Both the position numbers and the translations under genes were made by a program. Shown piece by piece: positions 33,575 to 42,961 of a stretch of 64,000 bases of DNA. Positions within the stretch are counted from its first letter, which is position 1; each line of letters begins with the position of its first letter. The stretch covers positions 868,001-932,000 of the forward strand of contig OY760650.2 in NCBI GenBank assembly GCA_963663845.2. Reading direction: 5' to 3'. The notes beneath the pieces are model-generated. The model made no database searches. It had not been told where the DNA came from and saw only the letters and a list, made by a program, of their open reading frames with translations. This DNA comes from Versatilivorator sp963663845. Lineage in GTDB: Bacteria; Acidobacteriota; Terriglobia; Versatilivoradales; Versatilivoraceae.

Positions 33575-34715
33575 CGAGGCGGACCCCCCGACCGAGGCCC
33601 GGCTGCTGTTCGCGGCCAGCGAGCGGAACGCCGACCTGCTCTACGCCACCCGATTCTTCGCCCCCGATCGCTTCGCCTGTTTCCTGCACGGCGGCCGCTC
33701 CCACGTGGTGATGAACGACCTGGAAATCGATCGGGCCCGCCGCCAGGCCCGGGTGGACGAAGTGATTTCGCTGTCCGCCCTGCAGGACGAGCTCCGCCGG
33801 GAAGGACGGCGCGCCATCACCACAGCGGCGGTGCTGCACCGGCTGCTGTCCGGCCGGGGAGTGCGCACCCTGTGGGTCCCCTTCGACTTCCCCACCGGAC
33901 TGGCCTTTCAGTTGCGCCGGCGAGGATTGCGCGTCCGGGTCAAGGAGGGGCCCTTCTTCGACCAGCGCCAGATCAAGCAGGCCCGGGAGGTCCGGCAGAT
34001 CACCCGGGCTCAGCGGGCCGCAGAAGCCGGCCTGCAGGCCGGCATCGATCTCATCCGCCAGGCCCGGATCACGTCCCGGGGAAAGCTGGAACAGGACGGC
34101 GGCGCCCTTACCGCCGAACGAGTCAAGGAGGCCATCAACACCGTGCTGCTGAAACTGGGCTTCGTCGCCGCCCACACCATCGTGGCCGGCGGCGCCCAGG
34201 GCTGCGATCCCCACAACGAGGGCCACGGCCCCCTGCCGGCCCACCGGCCGATCATCCTGGATGTCTTCCCGCGCTCGCAGAAGGACGGCTACTGGGGGGA
34301 CATCACCAGAACCGTGGTCCGGGGCCGGGCCGGCGACAAGGTCCGGGCGCTCTACCGTTGCGTGGCCGAGGGCCAAGCCCTGGCGCTCAAGCAGTGCAGA
34401 CCGGGAGCCAGCGGCCGTGAGATCCACCGGTCGGTTCGGGACTTCTTCGATTCGGAGGGCTTTCCCACCGGCCTGAAGCGGGGACGCATGCAGGGGTTCT
34501 TCCACGGGACCGGCCACGGGGTGGGCCTGGAGATCCACGAGGCGCCCCATGTCGGCTCCAGGACGGAATCGATCCTGAAGGCCGGCCAGGTGGTCACCAT
34601 CGAGCCCGGCCTCTACTACCCCGGAGTCGGCGGCGTACGCATCGAGGATCTGATCCTGATCACGCCCCGGGGCCACCGCAACCTGACCCGGTTCCCCAAG
34701 GTGCTGGAGATATGA
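33552..34715 (+). CDS. M24 family metallopeptidase, Xaa-Pro aminopeptidase type
   Basis: The 387-residue protein has the pita-bread fold of creatinase/aminopeptidase P. Its two-metal ligands are visible: Asp in ILDVFPRSQKDGYWGDITRT (two Asp), His in GTGHGVGLEIHEAP, Glu in TIEPGLYYPG and Glu in GGVRIEDLILIT. It removes N-terminal residues next to proline or acts on related dipeptides. The first seven residues, MDTNEHQ, are encoded by a dispersed repeat, no good ribosome-binding site precedes the ATG, and no other ATG, GTG or TTG lies before the conserved part. Confidence 0.88.
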   Translation: MDTNEHQFEADPPTEARLLFAASERNADLLYATRFFAPDRFACFLHGGRSHVVMNDLEIDRARRQARVDEVISLSALQDELRREGRRAITTAAVLHRLLSGRGVRTLWVPFDFPTGLAFQLRRRGLRVRVKEGPFFDQRQIKQAREVRQITRAQRAAEAGLQAGIDLIRQARITSRGKLEQDGGALTAERVKEAINTVLLKLGFVAAHTIVAGGAQGCDPHNEGHGPLPAHRPIILDVFPRSQKDGYWGDITRTVVRGRAGDKVRALYRCVAEGQALALKQCRPGASGREIHRSVRDFFDSEGFPTGLKRGRMQGFFHGTGHGVGLEIHEAPHVGSRTESILKAGQVVTIEPGLYYPGVGGVRIEDLILITPRGHRNLTRFPKVLEI

Positions 34716-34736
34716 GCCGGTACAACGGAAGCAGAT

Positions 34737-35567
34737 TCACGATGCCCTGACCCGGCTGCAGGCGCCCACGACCAGCGGCGTGCAAAGGGTGGCCTCCCGG
34801 CTCAGCAGTTCCTGGTGCAACTCCTCCTCAAGCGTCTCGATCCCTACTTCCTCCGCCGAGGCCACCCCGAGCCGTTCCATCTCCGGAATGAGACTCCGCA
34901 CCAGTTCCGAGACCCATCGGACCCCGTCCCTGCAAGGCGACGGATGCAGCTTCTGGCGCACCACCAAGCGGGGTTCTTCCAGGTCGAGGTCCCGGAAGAG
35001 ACGCCACAACCGCGGACCCAGGTCCAGGCTGATGCCGGCCCGCCGGAAGGTTTCCCGGATCCACTCCAGTGCGGTCTCGACCCTGGGTACGGCCGGGATG
35101 GAACGGGAGACCGCCAAGTCGGTTTCGACGAAGGCCACCACTCCTCCGGGGACCAACCGGCCGATCATTCGGGCCAGAATACCCGTCGGGTCGTCCAGGA
35201 ACATCAGGATGAAGCGGCCGATGAGCGCGTCGAAGGTGAGCGGGAGGTCGATCGTCTCCAGATCGGCCGCCTGAAAGCGCAGGTGGTCGACCTGCAGCGC
35301 AGCCGCGCGCCGACGGGCTTGTTGCACCGCCCGGGCTGAACGGTCGATGCCCAGGACCAACCCCGAGGGGCCCACCAGCTCGGCGGCCTGCAGGCTGAAA
35401 TCGCCGGCCCCGCAGCCCAGGTCCAGCACGCGCATGCCGCTCCCGATACCGGCCTCCCGCAGCACTTCCAGGCTGATCTCTCCCCAATACCGTCCCTGAA
35501 ACCGGAGCCGTCGCAACTCCTCTTCGGTGTACTCCATGGGGTAGAAGCGGTCATTGGCGTCATCCAT
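34737..35567 (-). CDS. Class I SAM-dependent methyltransferase
   Basis: The 276-residue protein has motif I VLDLGCGAGDFSLQAAELVG (about 47-66), an acidic end of strand 2 (VLGIDRSARAVQQARRRAA), FQAADLETIDLP as motif II and MIGRLVPGGVVAFVE as motif III. The substrate is unknown; the pattern fits the UbiE/Methyltransferase_11-25 group. The gene is convergent with the M24 gene (21 bp gap) and starts 4 bp after the HupE stop on the same strand. Confidence 0.88.
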   Translation of the reverse strand: MDDANDRFYPMEYTEEELRRLRFQGRYWGEISLEVLREAGIGSGMRVLDLGCGAGDFSLQAAELVGPSGLVLGIDRSARAVQQARRRAAALQVDHLRFQAADLETIDLPLTFDALIGRFILMFLDDPTGILARMIGRLVPGGVVAFVETDLAVSRSIPAVPRVETALEWIRETFRRAGISLDLGPRLWRLFRDLDLEEPRLVVRQKLHPSPCRDGVRWVSELVRSLIPEMERLGVASAEEVGIETLEEELHQELLSREATLCTPLVVGACSRVRAS

Positions 35568-35571
35568 TTCT

Positions 35572-36777
35572 CTACCCGAACGCCCGCTCCAGGAACCAGT
35601 AGAGGCCGATGGCGCCGATGAGGATCGAGCCCGGCAGGACCACCCCCTTGCGGTACCAGGGTTCCTTGCGGAACCATCCCACCGCGGCGAAGGCCAGCAG
35701 CAGGACGGCCACCTGCCCCAGCTCCACGCCCAGGTTGAAGGCCAGCAGGGCGGTCATGAAGTGCTCTGCCGGCAGCCCCAGCTCCCGCAGAACGCCGGCG
35801 AAGCCCAGTCCGTGCAGCAGGCCGAATGCGAATACCACGGCCGGGCGCCAGGGCTTCAGTTCGGAGGTGGCCAGGTTCTCGGCGGCCACGTAGGCGATGG
35901 AGAGGGCGATCAGCGCCTCCACTGGCCGTGAGGGCAGCGACACCAGGTCATAGCTCGAGAGGACCAGGGTCACCGAGTGGGCCAGAGTGAAGGCGGTCAC
36001 CTGCCAGAGGAGCGGTCGAAACCGCCGCCCCAGCAGGAACAGGCCCAGCACGAACAGAATGTGGTCGGCGCCGGCGGGGAGAATGTGCTCGAACCCCAGA
36101 ATCATGTAGCTGAAGGCGGCCCTCCACATGCCCTCCACCACGCCCCCGCCGCTCAGGGAATAGGGCGCGCTGTCCGCCCCCACCCCCAGGATCTGCCGGC
36201 TGGACCGGCCGGTGCGTTGATCCAGCAGGGTGAGGTGGACCGTCTTGAAGGCCCGCGAGGCCCCGAAGGTGATGGCCTCGGCCCCGGCGGGAATCCTTCC
36301 CGAAAGCCTGGCCGTCAGTCCCAGCAGGGTGGGGAGCTCGTTCTCCAGAGCCAGCTCCGTCCCCTGCTCGGGAAAGCTGATCCCGGGGTTCTGCTTGACC
36401 CCGTCGAAACGTAGCCTGACCCGGCGCAGGACCGTCTGCCGGGCGTTGTCAACGGCCCGGGCCAGCTCTTGCGGAGTCATGGCCTGCAGCTCGGCCACGA
36501 CCTCGGCCGAATCGGTGGTTGGAGAGACGCCCAGGGCCAGGGCATCCACATCCACCCGCAGGTCGATCCGGTAAGCCCCGTCGCGCTGAATCAGGAGGGT
36601 GGCCTCGGTAAAGGCGAAATCGTGCGCCGGGGCCGGGACGGCGGTGAGAAGGATCAAAGCCGTCAGGGCGACGATGGCCTTGACAATGAGGGAGTTCGTC
36701 GACGCAGGGCATCCAGGAAGAGACACGAAGGGCCACGAAGGCACGCCAGGAAAGACTGAATCCGGAATTCTTGCCAA
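35572..36777 (-). CDS. HupE/UreJ_2 family membrane protein, start uncertain
   Basis: The protein has an exported beta-rich region after a signal (LTALILLTAVPAPAHDF), then a C-terminal membrane part: GFEHILPAGADHILFVLGLF, FTLAHSVTLVLSS and FGLLHGLGFAGVLRELGLP are hallmarks of HupE/UreJ-2, linked in some cases to nickel or cobalt handling. The frame opens with TTG at 36777, and its first 26 residues (FPGVPSWPFVSLPG and so on) are a translated dispersed repeat, so they are probably not native. No ATG or GTG precedes the signal helix; the real start may be a rare codon near 36694 or the repeat-borne one. Confidence 0.8.
   Translation of the reverse strand: MARIPDSVFPGVPSWPFVSLPGCPASTNSLIVKAIVALTALILLTAVPAPAHDFAFTEATLLIQRDGAYRIDLRVDVDALALGVSPTTDSAEVVAELQAMTPQELARAVDNARQTVLRRVRLRFDGVKQNPGISFPEQGTELALENELPTLLGLTARLSGRIPAGAEAITFGASRAFKTVHLTLLDQRTGRSSRQILGVGADSAPYSLSGGGVVEGMWRAAFSYMILGFEHILPAGADHILFVLGLFLLGRRFRPLLWQVTAFTLAHSVTLVLSSYDLVSLPSRPVEALIALSIAYVAAENLATSELKPWRPAVVFAFGLLHGLGFAGVLRELGLPAEHFMTALLAFNLGVELGQVAVLLLAFAAVGWFRKEPWYRKGVVLPGSILIGAIGLYWFLERAFG
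36711..36746 (+). repeat. Period-10 array, type B, at the 5' end of the HupE frame
   Basis: The decamers atccaggaag agacacgaag ggccacgaag gcacgccagg lie in a row. Related arrays are at 4388, 33491 and 60619. Confidence 0.72.
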
Positions 36778-36789
36778 GGGCAGATTTCC

Positions 36790-37614
36790 CTAATACGACC
36801 CCGCCAGGTAGACGTCCCCCGTGAGTTGACGTGCCCCTCCGGCCGGTTCCATGCTGACGGCAATCTCCACCGGGGGATCTGTCCGGTCCAGGTCCACCAC
36901 TTCCAGAAAGCCCTGTCCTGCGGGATTGACTCGAAAGGTCCCCGCGCCCACGGGCTCGTCGGCAATCAGCCAGAGCTGGTAGATCTTTTCCCGGGAGAGT
37001 TGGGGCAACCTGGAGGTGTAGAGACGCGCCTTGCGTTCCTGGCCGCTCCAGAACACCGCTCCCCTGGCCTCGGGGCTCTTGGGAGTCCCCAACAGCAGCA
37101 GCGCCCGGACGCCGGGATCGTTCGGAAAGGGCGAAGCGCCGCCCTCTTGGTCCAGTCGGGCCTGAAGCTCGCGGACCTGCCCGGCCAACTCGCCCAGGCC
37201 GGCCTGATAGACGGACACTTCCCGATCGAGGCGGCGGAGGGTCCCCAGGGAGAATGCCAGAGCCAGGCCTGCCGCGGCGGCGCAGATCCAGGGAAGTCGG
37301 GTCCGGAGGCCGGATACCTTCCGCGGTGGCGGGAGCCCGCCTACCCGGTCGCCGCCGGCTTCGGGCCTCAGGTTTCCGACGGCCTCCAGCACCCTCTCCT
37401 TCAGCCCGGGGGAAAGGGACAGATCGGCGGAAAGCGCAGGCGGGTGAGAAACCTGGCGTCCGGGCTCCGGCGCCGCCGCCTCTCCAATGGAGTCGGCGGC
37501 GGAAGGAGCCTTCGGCTCTCGCGTCTCGTCGGGGTCGAGCACTCCCACTGCATCACTCCCGCCTGGCCCGGCGGTCGTTGCTCGCCCCGTTCCCCTTCTT
37601 TCTGCTGCAGCCAT
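36790..37614 (-). CDS. RskA-type anti-sigma factor C-terminal domain protein
   Basis: The 274-residue protein from the ATG at 37614 (GAGG upstream) has a disordered Pro/Ala/Gly-rich start, one membrane helix (about 105-127), a short coiled coil (VYQAGLGELAGQVRELQARL) and a periplasmic domain with EKIYQLWLIADEPVGAGTF and GFLEVVDL, the pattern of anti-sigma-K (RskA) C-terminal domains. The usual N-terminal zinc anti-sigma motif (HxxxCxxC) is missing, and no ECF sigma factor is nearby, so it is an orphan. It is 12 bp from the HupE frame on the same strand. Confidence 0.78.
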   Translation of the reverse strand: MAAAERRGTGRATTAGPGGSDAVGVLDPDETREPKAPSAADSIGEAAAPEPGRQVSHPPALSADLSLSPGLKERVLEAVGNLRPEAGGDRVGGLPPPRKVSGLRTRLPWICAAAAGLALAFSLGTLRRLDREVSVYQAGLGELAGQVRELQARLDQEGGASPFPNDPGVRALLLLGTPKSPEARGAVFWSGQERKARLYTSRLPQLSREKIYQLWLIADEPVGAGTFRVNPAGQGFLEVVDLDRTDPPVEIAVSMEPAGGARQLTGDVYLAGSY

Positions 37615-37691
37615 GGCCAGCCTCAAAACACCCTGAAATCCCCGGTTGCGGAACCGGTCTCGAACTTCGGTGGTGCGCCGGGCTCCCAAGG

Positions 37692-38705
37692 TCAGGAAAC
37701 AGCCCGCTTCGTCAGTTGCTCCGTGATGTGATCCACCACAACCTTACCATGAAATCGACCGTTCTCGATGAAGACCTCGTTGGTGAACATGCCCGCCACC
37801 ACCACCCCGGCCAGGTAGACTCCGGCAACGTTGCTCTCGTAGCTGTCCTTGTCGATCAGGGGCCGCTGATCTTCAGGGTCCAGGCGAACCCCGATGGAAC
37901 GGAAGAACTGCAGGTCGGGGCGATAGCCGGTCATGGCGAAAACGAAGTCGTTGTCCAGGGAGACCGTCTCTCCCGAGCGGTGGCGCAAGACCAGGGCCCG
38001 TTGGGTGATCTCCACCAGGGTAGCGTTGAACCGGGCCTGGATCTCCCCGGCCTTGATCCGGTTTTCGATATCGGGCTTGATCCAGTACTTGATGCTGGAG
38101 CTCAGTCGGCTCCCCCGGTGGATGAGCGTGACCCGGGCCCCGGCGCGGTAGAGATCCAGGGCGGCCACCGCGGCCGAGTTCTTGCCCCCGATCACGGCCA
38201 CGTCCATCCCGTAGTAGGGGTGGGCTTCCCGGTAGTAGTGGGTCACCTTGGGCAGGTCTTCCCCGGGAACGTTCAGGAAATTGGGGATGTCATAGTACCC
38301 GGTGGCCAGGACGATCTTGCGAGCCCGGTATTGGCAGGTCCGCCGATCCCGGGTTTCCGTCCTGACCTGAAAATTGCCGTCCCGGCCTTCCACGCTCAAA
38401 ACGGTCTCGTAGAGATGCAGCTTCAGCCGGTAGGTATCGGCCACCCGGCGGTAGTACTTCAAGGCCTCCAGTCGAGTCGGCTTCTGGTAGGGAGTCACAA
38501 AGGGCATGCCGCCGATTTCCAGCAGTTCCGGAGTGGTGAAGAAGGTCATCTGGAGCGGGAAATTCTTGATCGAATTGACGATGCACCCCTTCTCGATCAC
38601 CCGGTAGTGCAGTCCCCGAGTTTCCGCCTCGATGGCGCAGGCCAACCCCGTGGGGCCGGCGCCGATGATGATGAGGTCCTGGATGGGAGAGAGGTCGGGA
38701 ACCAT
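37692..38705 (-). CDS. ypdA: YpdA family bacillithiol disulfide reductase
   Basis: The 337-residue flavoprotein resembles thioredoxin reductase but lacks the CxxC pair. It has the FAD motif LIIIGAGPTGLACAIEAE (about 11-28), the YpdA-type segment GCIVNSIKNFPLQMTFFTTP with a conserved Cys, the NADPH motif VAVIGGKNSAAVAALDLYR and the late FAD motif GVYLAGVVVAGMFTNEVFIE. It regenerates bacillithiol from its disulfide. BrxA at 10.8 kb is its partner in known systems. Confidence 0.9.
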   Translation of the reverse strand: MVPDLSPIQDLIIIGAGPTGLACAIEAETRGLHYRVIEKGCIVNSIKNFPLQMTFFTTPELLEIGGMPFVTPYQKPTRLEALKYYRRVADTYRLKLHLYETVLSVEGRDGNFQVRTETRDRRTCQYRARKIVLATGYYDIPNFLNVPGEDLPKVTHYYREAHPYYGMDVAVIGGKNSAAVAALDLYRAGARVTLIHRGSRLSSSIKYWIKPDIENRIKAGEIQARFNATLVEITQRALVLRHRSGETVSLDNDFVFAMTGYRPDLQFFRSIGVRLDPEDQRPLIDKDSYESNVAGVYLAGVVVAGMFTNEVFIENGRFHGKVVVDHITEQLTKRAVS

Positions 38706-38797
38706 GAGCTTCCAGTTGGCCCTGACGGGCCGGGGTCCGGCGGAAGGCCCGGCGGAGTAAGACCGGGATAGGGATCGATGCCCCCGCGAGCCCTTAA

Positions 38798-39802
38798 CTA
38801 CGCCTCGGCCACCGGGGTTTCCCGGCCGGTTTGGGCTGAACCCCGCAGGGCCTCGATCACCGCCATGTTACCCAGCGCATCCTCGAAGGGCAAGGACAAG
38901 GGGCGGCCCTCCAGGACGGAGCGGCTGAAGTGGTCGACCTGCAGTCGATACATGTCGCCGCCGTTTCGAATGGGCAGGTCACGGGTCTCTCCTTCCACCT
39001 CCAACCGCAGGGCGCTGTGGGTGGGGTCTGGCTTGAATGGCGACGGGACCAGCAGGCGTCCCCGCGAGCCTACGATCTCCAGTTGAAAGTCGGGGGCGGT
39101 GCGGAAGCTTCCGCTGAACAGCCCCAGACACCCGCCCGGGAAGACCAGCATCCCTCCGAACGTCAGATCCACGCCGCTCTCCGGCACACCCAGGCTCCGC
39201 CCCAGGACCGTCCGGGGCTCTTCCTCCGTCAGGTAGCGCATCACGTGGATGCAGTAGCAGCCCACGTCCATCAGGGCTCCGCCTCCCGGACTCGGCTTGA
39301 GGCGGACGTTGGGCCGGGAGAAGTCGAGGGGAAATCCCAGGGAGGATCGAATCAGGCGGAGTTCGCCCAGGCTGCCCTGGCCGACCAGTTCCTTGACCTT
39401 GGCGGTCTGGGGATGAAAGCGATAGGCGAAGGCTTCCATCAACGATCGGCCGCACTGCCTGGAAACGGCAACCATTCTCCGGCACTCGGCCATGTCCTCG
39501 GCCAGGGGCTTCTCGCAGAGAACGTGCTTGCCCGCCTCCAGGGCGCGGAGGGTCCAATCGCAGTGAAGCCAGTTGGGCAGCGGGTTGTAGACCACCTCCA
39601 CCGCCGGATCTTCCAGTACGGCTTCATAGCTCCCGTAGCTCCTGGAAAAGCCGTGACGGCGGGCGAATCCATCGGCCTTGTCCAGGGTCCGACTGGCGAC
39701 GGCATAGGCGACGGCCCAGTCGGAATCCCTGATGGCGGGAGCCACGATTTCGGAGATCTGTCCCACCCCGAGGACAGCCCAGTTGAGTGTTTTCTTGGAC
39801 AT
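38798..39802 (-). CDS. Gfo/Idh/MocA family oxidoreductase
   Basis: The 334-residue protein has an N-terminal NAD(P) Rossmann fold (LNWAVLGVGQISEIVAPAIR) and the family EKP motif in GKHVLCEKPLAEDMAEC at about 93-109. The C-terminal alpha/beta domain has GGGALMDVGCYCIHVMRYL. These enzymes act on sugars, inositols or imines; the substrate is not known. It follows the repeat-filled gap after hisD. The start is close to a period-7 array. Confidence 0.9.
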   Translation of the reverse strand: MSKKTLNWAVLGVGQISEIVAPAIRDSDWAVAYAVASRTLDKADGFARRHGFSRSYGSYEAVLEDPAVEVVYNPLPNWLHCDWTLRALEAGKHVLCEKPLAEDMAECRRMVAVSRQCGRSLMEAFAYRFHPQTAKVKELVGQGSLGELRLIRSSLGFPLDFSRPNVRLKPSPGGGALMDVGCYCIHVMRYLTEEEPRTVLGRSLGVPESGVDLTFGGMLVFPGGCLGLFSGSFRTAPDFQLEIVGSRGRLLVPSPFKPDPTHSALRLEVEGETRDLPIRNGGDMYRLQVDHFSRSVLEGRPLSLPFEDALGNMAVIEALRGSAQTGRETPVAEA

Positions 39803-39812
39803 GGCTGAAAGG

Positions 39813-39953
39813 CAGTGATTAGTGGTCAGTGGTTAGTGATTAGCGGTGCCCCCGCCCTGGCGGGAGGGTCATACGAGAGTGAAACAGGATTGTTTCAGGT
39901 GCTGAACATGTCGATCACATAACTGACCACTATCCACTGATCACTGACCACTG
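39813..39953. mobile_element. Inverted-repeat element with period-7 ends, running into the hisD stop
   Basis: The left end, 39813-39843, is the heptamer array cagtgat tagtggt cagtggt tagtgat. The right end, 39922-39953, is its inverted form. Between them is a GC hairpin plus tgaaac-aggatt-gtttca. The hisD stop codon (39941-39943) lies inside the right array. Confidence 0.65.
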
Positions 39954-41239
39954 CTTTTTTCCATTCTAATCGCGACGCTGCGGGCGTGGGCATCGAGCTT
40001 CTCGGCCAGGGCGAATCGCTCGATGGACCCATGATGCTTGCGCAGGGCGGCCCGGGTGTACTTGACCAGGTTGGTCCGTTTCACGAAATCGTAGACGCCC
40101 AGGGGCGAGGCGAAACGGGCGCTGCCGCCGGTCGGAAGAACGTGGTTGGGGCCCGCAAAGTAGTCGCCCACCGCTTCGCAGGAATCGGAACCGAAGAAGA
40201 TGGCCCCGCAGGCCTCCACCTGGCTACCCAGGGACTCGGCCTCCCGAGTCAGCAGCTCCAGGTGCTCGGGAGCGATGCGGTTGACGATCCCGATCGCCTC
40301 CCGGGGTTCACCCACGACCAGAACGGCTCCATAGCGTTCCAGCGCCGCCCGAATGGTCGCCTGCCGGCTCAGCTCCGGGATTTGACGGTCGAGGCTGGCC
40401 CGGATGGCTTCGGCCTGGACCCCGGAAAACACGATGGCCAGCGCCACCGCCGCCTCATCGTGCTCCGCCTGGGCCATCAGATCGGCAGCCACATGGTCGG
40501 GATGAGCCGAATCGTCGGCAACCACCACCACTTCCGACGGGCCGGCGATCTTGTCGATGTCCACCTGGCCGAAGACCTGCCTCTTGGCCGCCGATACCCA
40601 GGCGTTGCCGGGACCCACGATCTTGTCGACCCCGGGGACGGTCTCGGTCCCGTAGGCCAGGGCGGCGATCGCCTGGGCTCCCCCCACCCCGTAGACCTCC
40701 TCCAGTCCCAGCTCGGCCAGAGCCGCCGCCACCACCGGGTTGGCCTGGAAGCGGGCATAGGGAGTGGCCACCACAATTCGGCCCACCCCTGCGATCTGCG
40801 CCGGGACGGCGTTCATGAGCAGGCTGGAGGGATAGGCCGCGGCCCCCCCCGGCACATAGAGACCCACCCTCGACAAGGGCGTGATTCGCTGCCCCAGCCT
40901 GACCCCGTCCGAGGCCTCGAACTCCCAGGACTCCTGGCGCTGCCGGCGGTGAAAGTCGGCGATATTCCGGCGGGCCTGGCGGAGGACCTCCCGTAGCTCG
41001 GGATCCACCCGGCCGGCCAGGGAGCGAATCTCCTCGGGGTCGATCTTCAGAGATCCGGGTTCGAAACCTTCCAGGCGCAGGGTCCACTCCTTCAGGGCGG
41101 CATCTCCCTCTTCCCGCACCGAAGCCAGGATGGCGGCGACGCGCGCCTCCAGGTCCCCGTCGGCCCGCGTTCCTCGCGACCTCACCTTGTCCAGGTAGGC
41201 GCCGGCTTCCGGACCGGGCCACCGGTGAATCGGAATCAT
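39941..41239 (-). CDS. hisD: Histidinol dehydrogenase
   Basis: HisD catalyses the last two oxidations of histidine synthesis. The 432-residue zinc enzyme has YVPGGAAAYPSSLLMNAVPA, VGGAQAIAALAYGTETVPGV, DKIVGPGNAWVSAAKRQVFG and HPDHVAADLMAQAEHDE, the standard blocks in order. The last residues, KSSGQ and the stop, are encoded by a period-7 array. hisG lies upstream by 32 bp on the same strand. Confidence 0.96.
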   Translation of the reverse strand: MIPIHRWPGPEAGAYLDKVRSRGTRADGDLEARVAAILASVREEGDAALKEWTLRLEGFEPGSLKIDPEEIRSLAGRVDPELREVLRQARRNIADFHRRQRQESWEFEASDGVRLGQRITPLSRVGLYVPGGAAAYPSSLLMNAVPAQIAGVGRIVVATPYARFQANPVVAAALAELGLEEVYGVGGAQAIAALAYGTETVPGVDKIVGPGNAWVSAAKRQVFGQVDIDKIAGPSEVVVVADDSAHPDHVAADLMAQAEHDEAAVALAIVFSGVQAEAIRASLDRQIPELSRQATIRAALERYGAVLVVGEPREAIGIVNRIAPEHLELLTREAESLGSQVEACGAIFFGSDSCEAVGDYFAGPNHVLPTGGSARFASPLGVYDFVKRTNLVKYTRAALRKHHGSIERFALAEKLDAHARSVAIRMEKSSGQ

Positions 41240-41271
41240 CGGTTCAAACCTGCACTCCCCGCCAATGTCGA

Positions 41272-41934
41272 CTACCGCCGATCGACGGCCTTCGCCAACT
41301 GTTGGATGAGACGGCTCACCGCCTGGCGTTTCACCTGGTAGCTGGCCCGGTTGACGATCAGCCGGGCCGAGACGTCGCAGATCGGCTCGATGACTTCCAG
41401 CCCGTTGTCGGCCAGGGTGCGCCCGCTGGCGACCAGGTCGACGATCCGCTCCGAGAGTCCCAGCCGGGGAGCCAGCTCAACGCTGCCGGAGAGGGTGATG
41501 ATCTCCACCGGGACGCCCTGCCGGGTAAAATGATCGGTGGTGATGCGTGGGTACTTGGTGGCGATGCGAACGGCCGACAGCTCGCGGTAGTTCTTGCGCG
41601 TGGTGCTCCTCGGGCCCGCGACCGCCAGGATGCAGCGGCCGATCCCCAGGTCCAGCGGTTGATGCACGTCGGCCTCCGATTCCAGCAACACGTCCCATCC
41701 GGCGACACCCAGGTCGGCGACGCCATACTCCACGTAGGTCGGGACGTCCACCGGCTTGAGCATGAAGAACTGGAACGTCCCCGTCCTGTCCCGGAAGATG
41801 AGCTTTCTGGAACCCGCCTCGGAGGCGTCCACCTCCACGCCCGCCCGGCCCAGCAATTCCAGGGCCGCGTCCTGAAGCCTGCCCTTGGAGAGGGCCACCG
41901 AGAGGATTTCCTCGGATTTCACCGAATTGCTCAT
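41272..41934 (-). CDS. hisG: ATP phosphoribosyltransferase, short form
   Basis: HisG joins ATP and PRPP in the first step of histidine synthesis. The 220-residue protein is the short form, which lacks the C-terminal regulatory domain and needs HisZ. LSVALSKGRLQDAALELLGR, GVADLGVAGWDVLLE and a PRPP-loop region near IVDLVASGRTLADNGLEVIE are typical. Its ATG overlaps the hisZ stop (ATGA). Confidence 0.95.
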   Translation of the reverse strand: MSNSVKSEEILSVALSKGRLQDAALELLGRAGVEVDASEAGSRKLIFRDRTGTFQFFMLKPVDVPTYVEYGVADLGVAGWDVLLESEADVHQPLDLGIGRCILAVAGPRSTTRKNYRELSAVRIATKYPRITTDHFTRQGVPVEIITLSGSVELAPRLGLSERIVDLVASGRTLADNGLEVIEPICDVSARLIVNRASYQVKRQAVSRLIQQLAKAVDRR

Positions 41935-42914
41935 CGCAGTTTCAGCGGCAGGGCCATCAGCCGTTCCAGGAAGAAGGTGAACCCGACCGACGGGAGATCG
42001 CAGCCGAAGTTCTTCAAGAGGTTGTCGTAGCGGCCGCCGCTGCCCACCTCGAAACCCGACCCGGGCACGTAGATCTTGAAGATGATGCCGGTGTAGTAGT
42101 CCAGCCCCCTGACTTCGCTCAGGTCGATGGTCAGGTGCTGGGCGAGCTTGCGGCGCCGCAGCTCGGCGTAGAGCCGCGCCAGATTGTCCAGGGCCGACAG
42201 GGACTTCTCATTGGAGACCAGCCGCCGGGCGTCGTCGATGGTTTCGCCGTCGCCGGTGAGGTGAAGCAGGGCGTGCAACACCTGGCGGCGCCTGGGGGAC
42301 AACTCCAGGCGCTCCATCTCGGCCTGCAGTCCCACCGGATCTTTCCGGTCGATGAGCCTCCTGATTCGGGAGAGGTCCTGAGCCGAGAGTCCGAACCTTT
42401 CCACCAGGCCCGCAAAGAAGCCCATCTCGCCCAGGTTGAACTGAAAGCGGTCGATCCCGACACGCTGCAGGGCTTCCATGGCCACCTGGATGACCTCGGC
42501 GTCGCAGGCGATCCTCTCGCCGCCGACGTTCTCGATGCCAAGCTGGAAGGACTCGCGCTGCCTGCCTCCCCTGGGGGCTTCGTAGCGCAGCACGTCGCCG
42601 CAGTAGCACAGCCGCAGGGGCTTGGGCCGATCCTGCAGGCGGGTGGCCACCGTCTTGGCCACCAGGGAGGTGAATTCGGGGCGAAGGGCCAGCAGATTCC
42701 CCTCCCGGTCGACGAAGCGATAGAGCGCCTCCTCCGACTCCGCCCCCATGCCCCGGGAGAAGACGTCGTAGTAGTCGAAGATCGGCGGGATGATCTCCTC
42801 GTACTTCCAACGGCTGAAGATGGAGAAGACGAGCCTCTCCAGCCGCCGGCGGCGTTTCACCGCCGGTCCGAAAAGCACCTGGGTGCCCAGAGGAACCTGA
42901 GTCAAGGTCTTCAT
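41931..42914 (-). CDS. hisZ: ATP phosphoribosyltransferase regulatory subunit
   Basis: HisZ is a HisS-like protein without tRNA ligation that activates short HisG. The 327-residue protein keeps class II synthetase motifs such as PPIFDYYDVFSRGM, LALRPEFTSLVAKTVATRL and RYEAPRGGRQRESFQLGIE, but has no anticodon-binding domain and ends soon after GGRYDNLLKNFG. Co-translation with hisG supports the subunit role over a true histidyl-tRNA synthetase. Confidence 0.93.
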   Translation of the reverse strand: MKTLTQVPLGTQVLFGPAVKRRRRLERLVFSIFSRWKYEEIIPPIFDYYDVFSRGMGAESEEALYRFVDREGNLLALRPEFTSLVAKTVATRLQDRPKPLRLCYCGDVLRYEAPRGGRQRESFQLGIENVGGERIACDAEVIQVAMEALQRVGIDRFQFNLGEMGFFAGLVERFGLSAQDLSRIRRLIDRKDPVGLQAEMERLELSPRRRQVLHALLHLTGDGETIDDARRLVSNEKSLSALDNLARLYAELRRRKLAQHLTIDLSEVRGLDYYTGIIFKIYVPGSGFEVGSGGRYDNLLKNFGCDLPSVGFTFFLERLMALPLKLR

Positions 42915-42961
42915 CGGACTGGTTGCCGCGGATAGCCGCCGCCCGTAAGCCGGCGTCGGCC

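Noticed and set aside
41931..42914. Histidyl-tRNA synthetase
   Set aside because: It is too short, lacks the anticodon domain and overlaps a short-form hisG, which points to HisZ.
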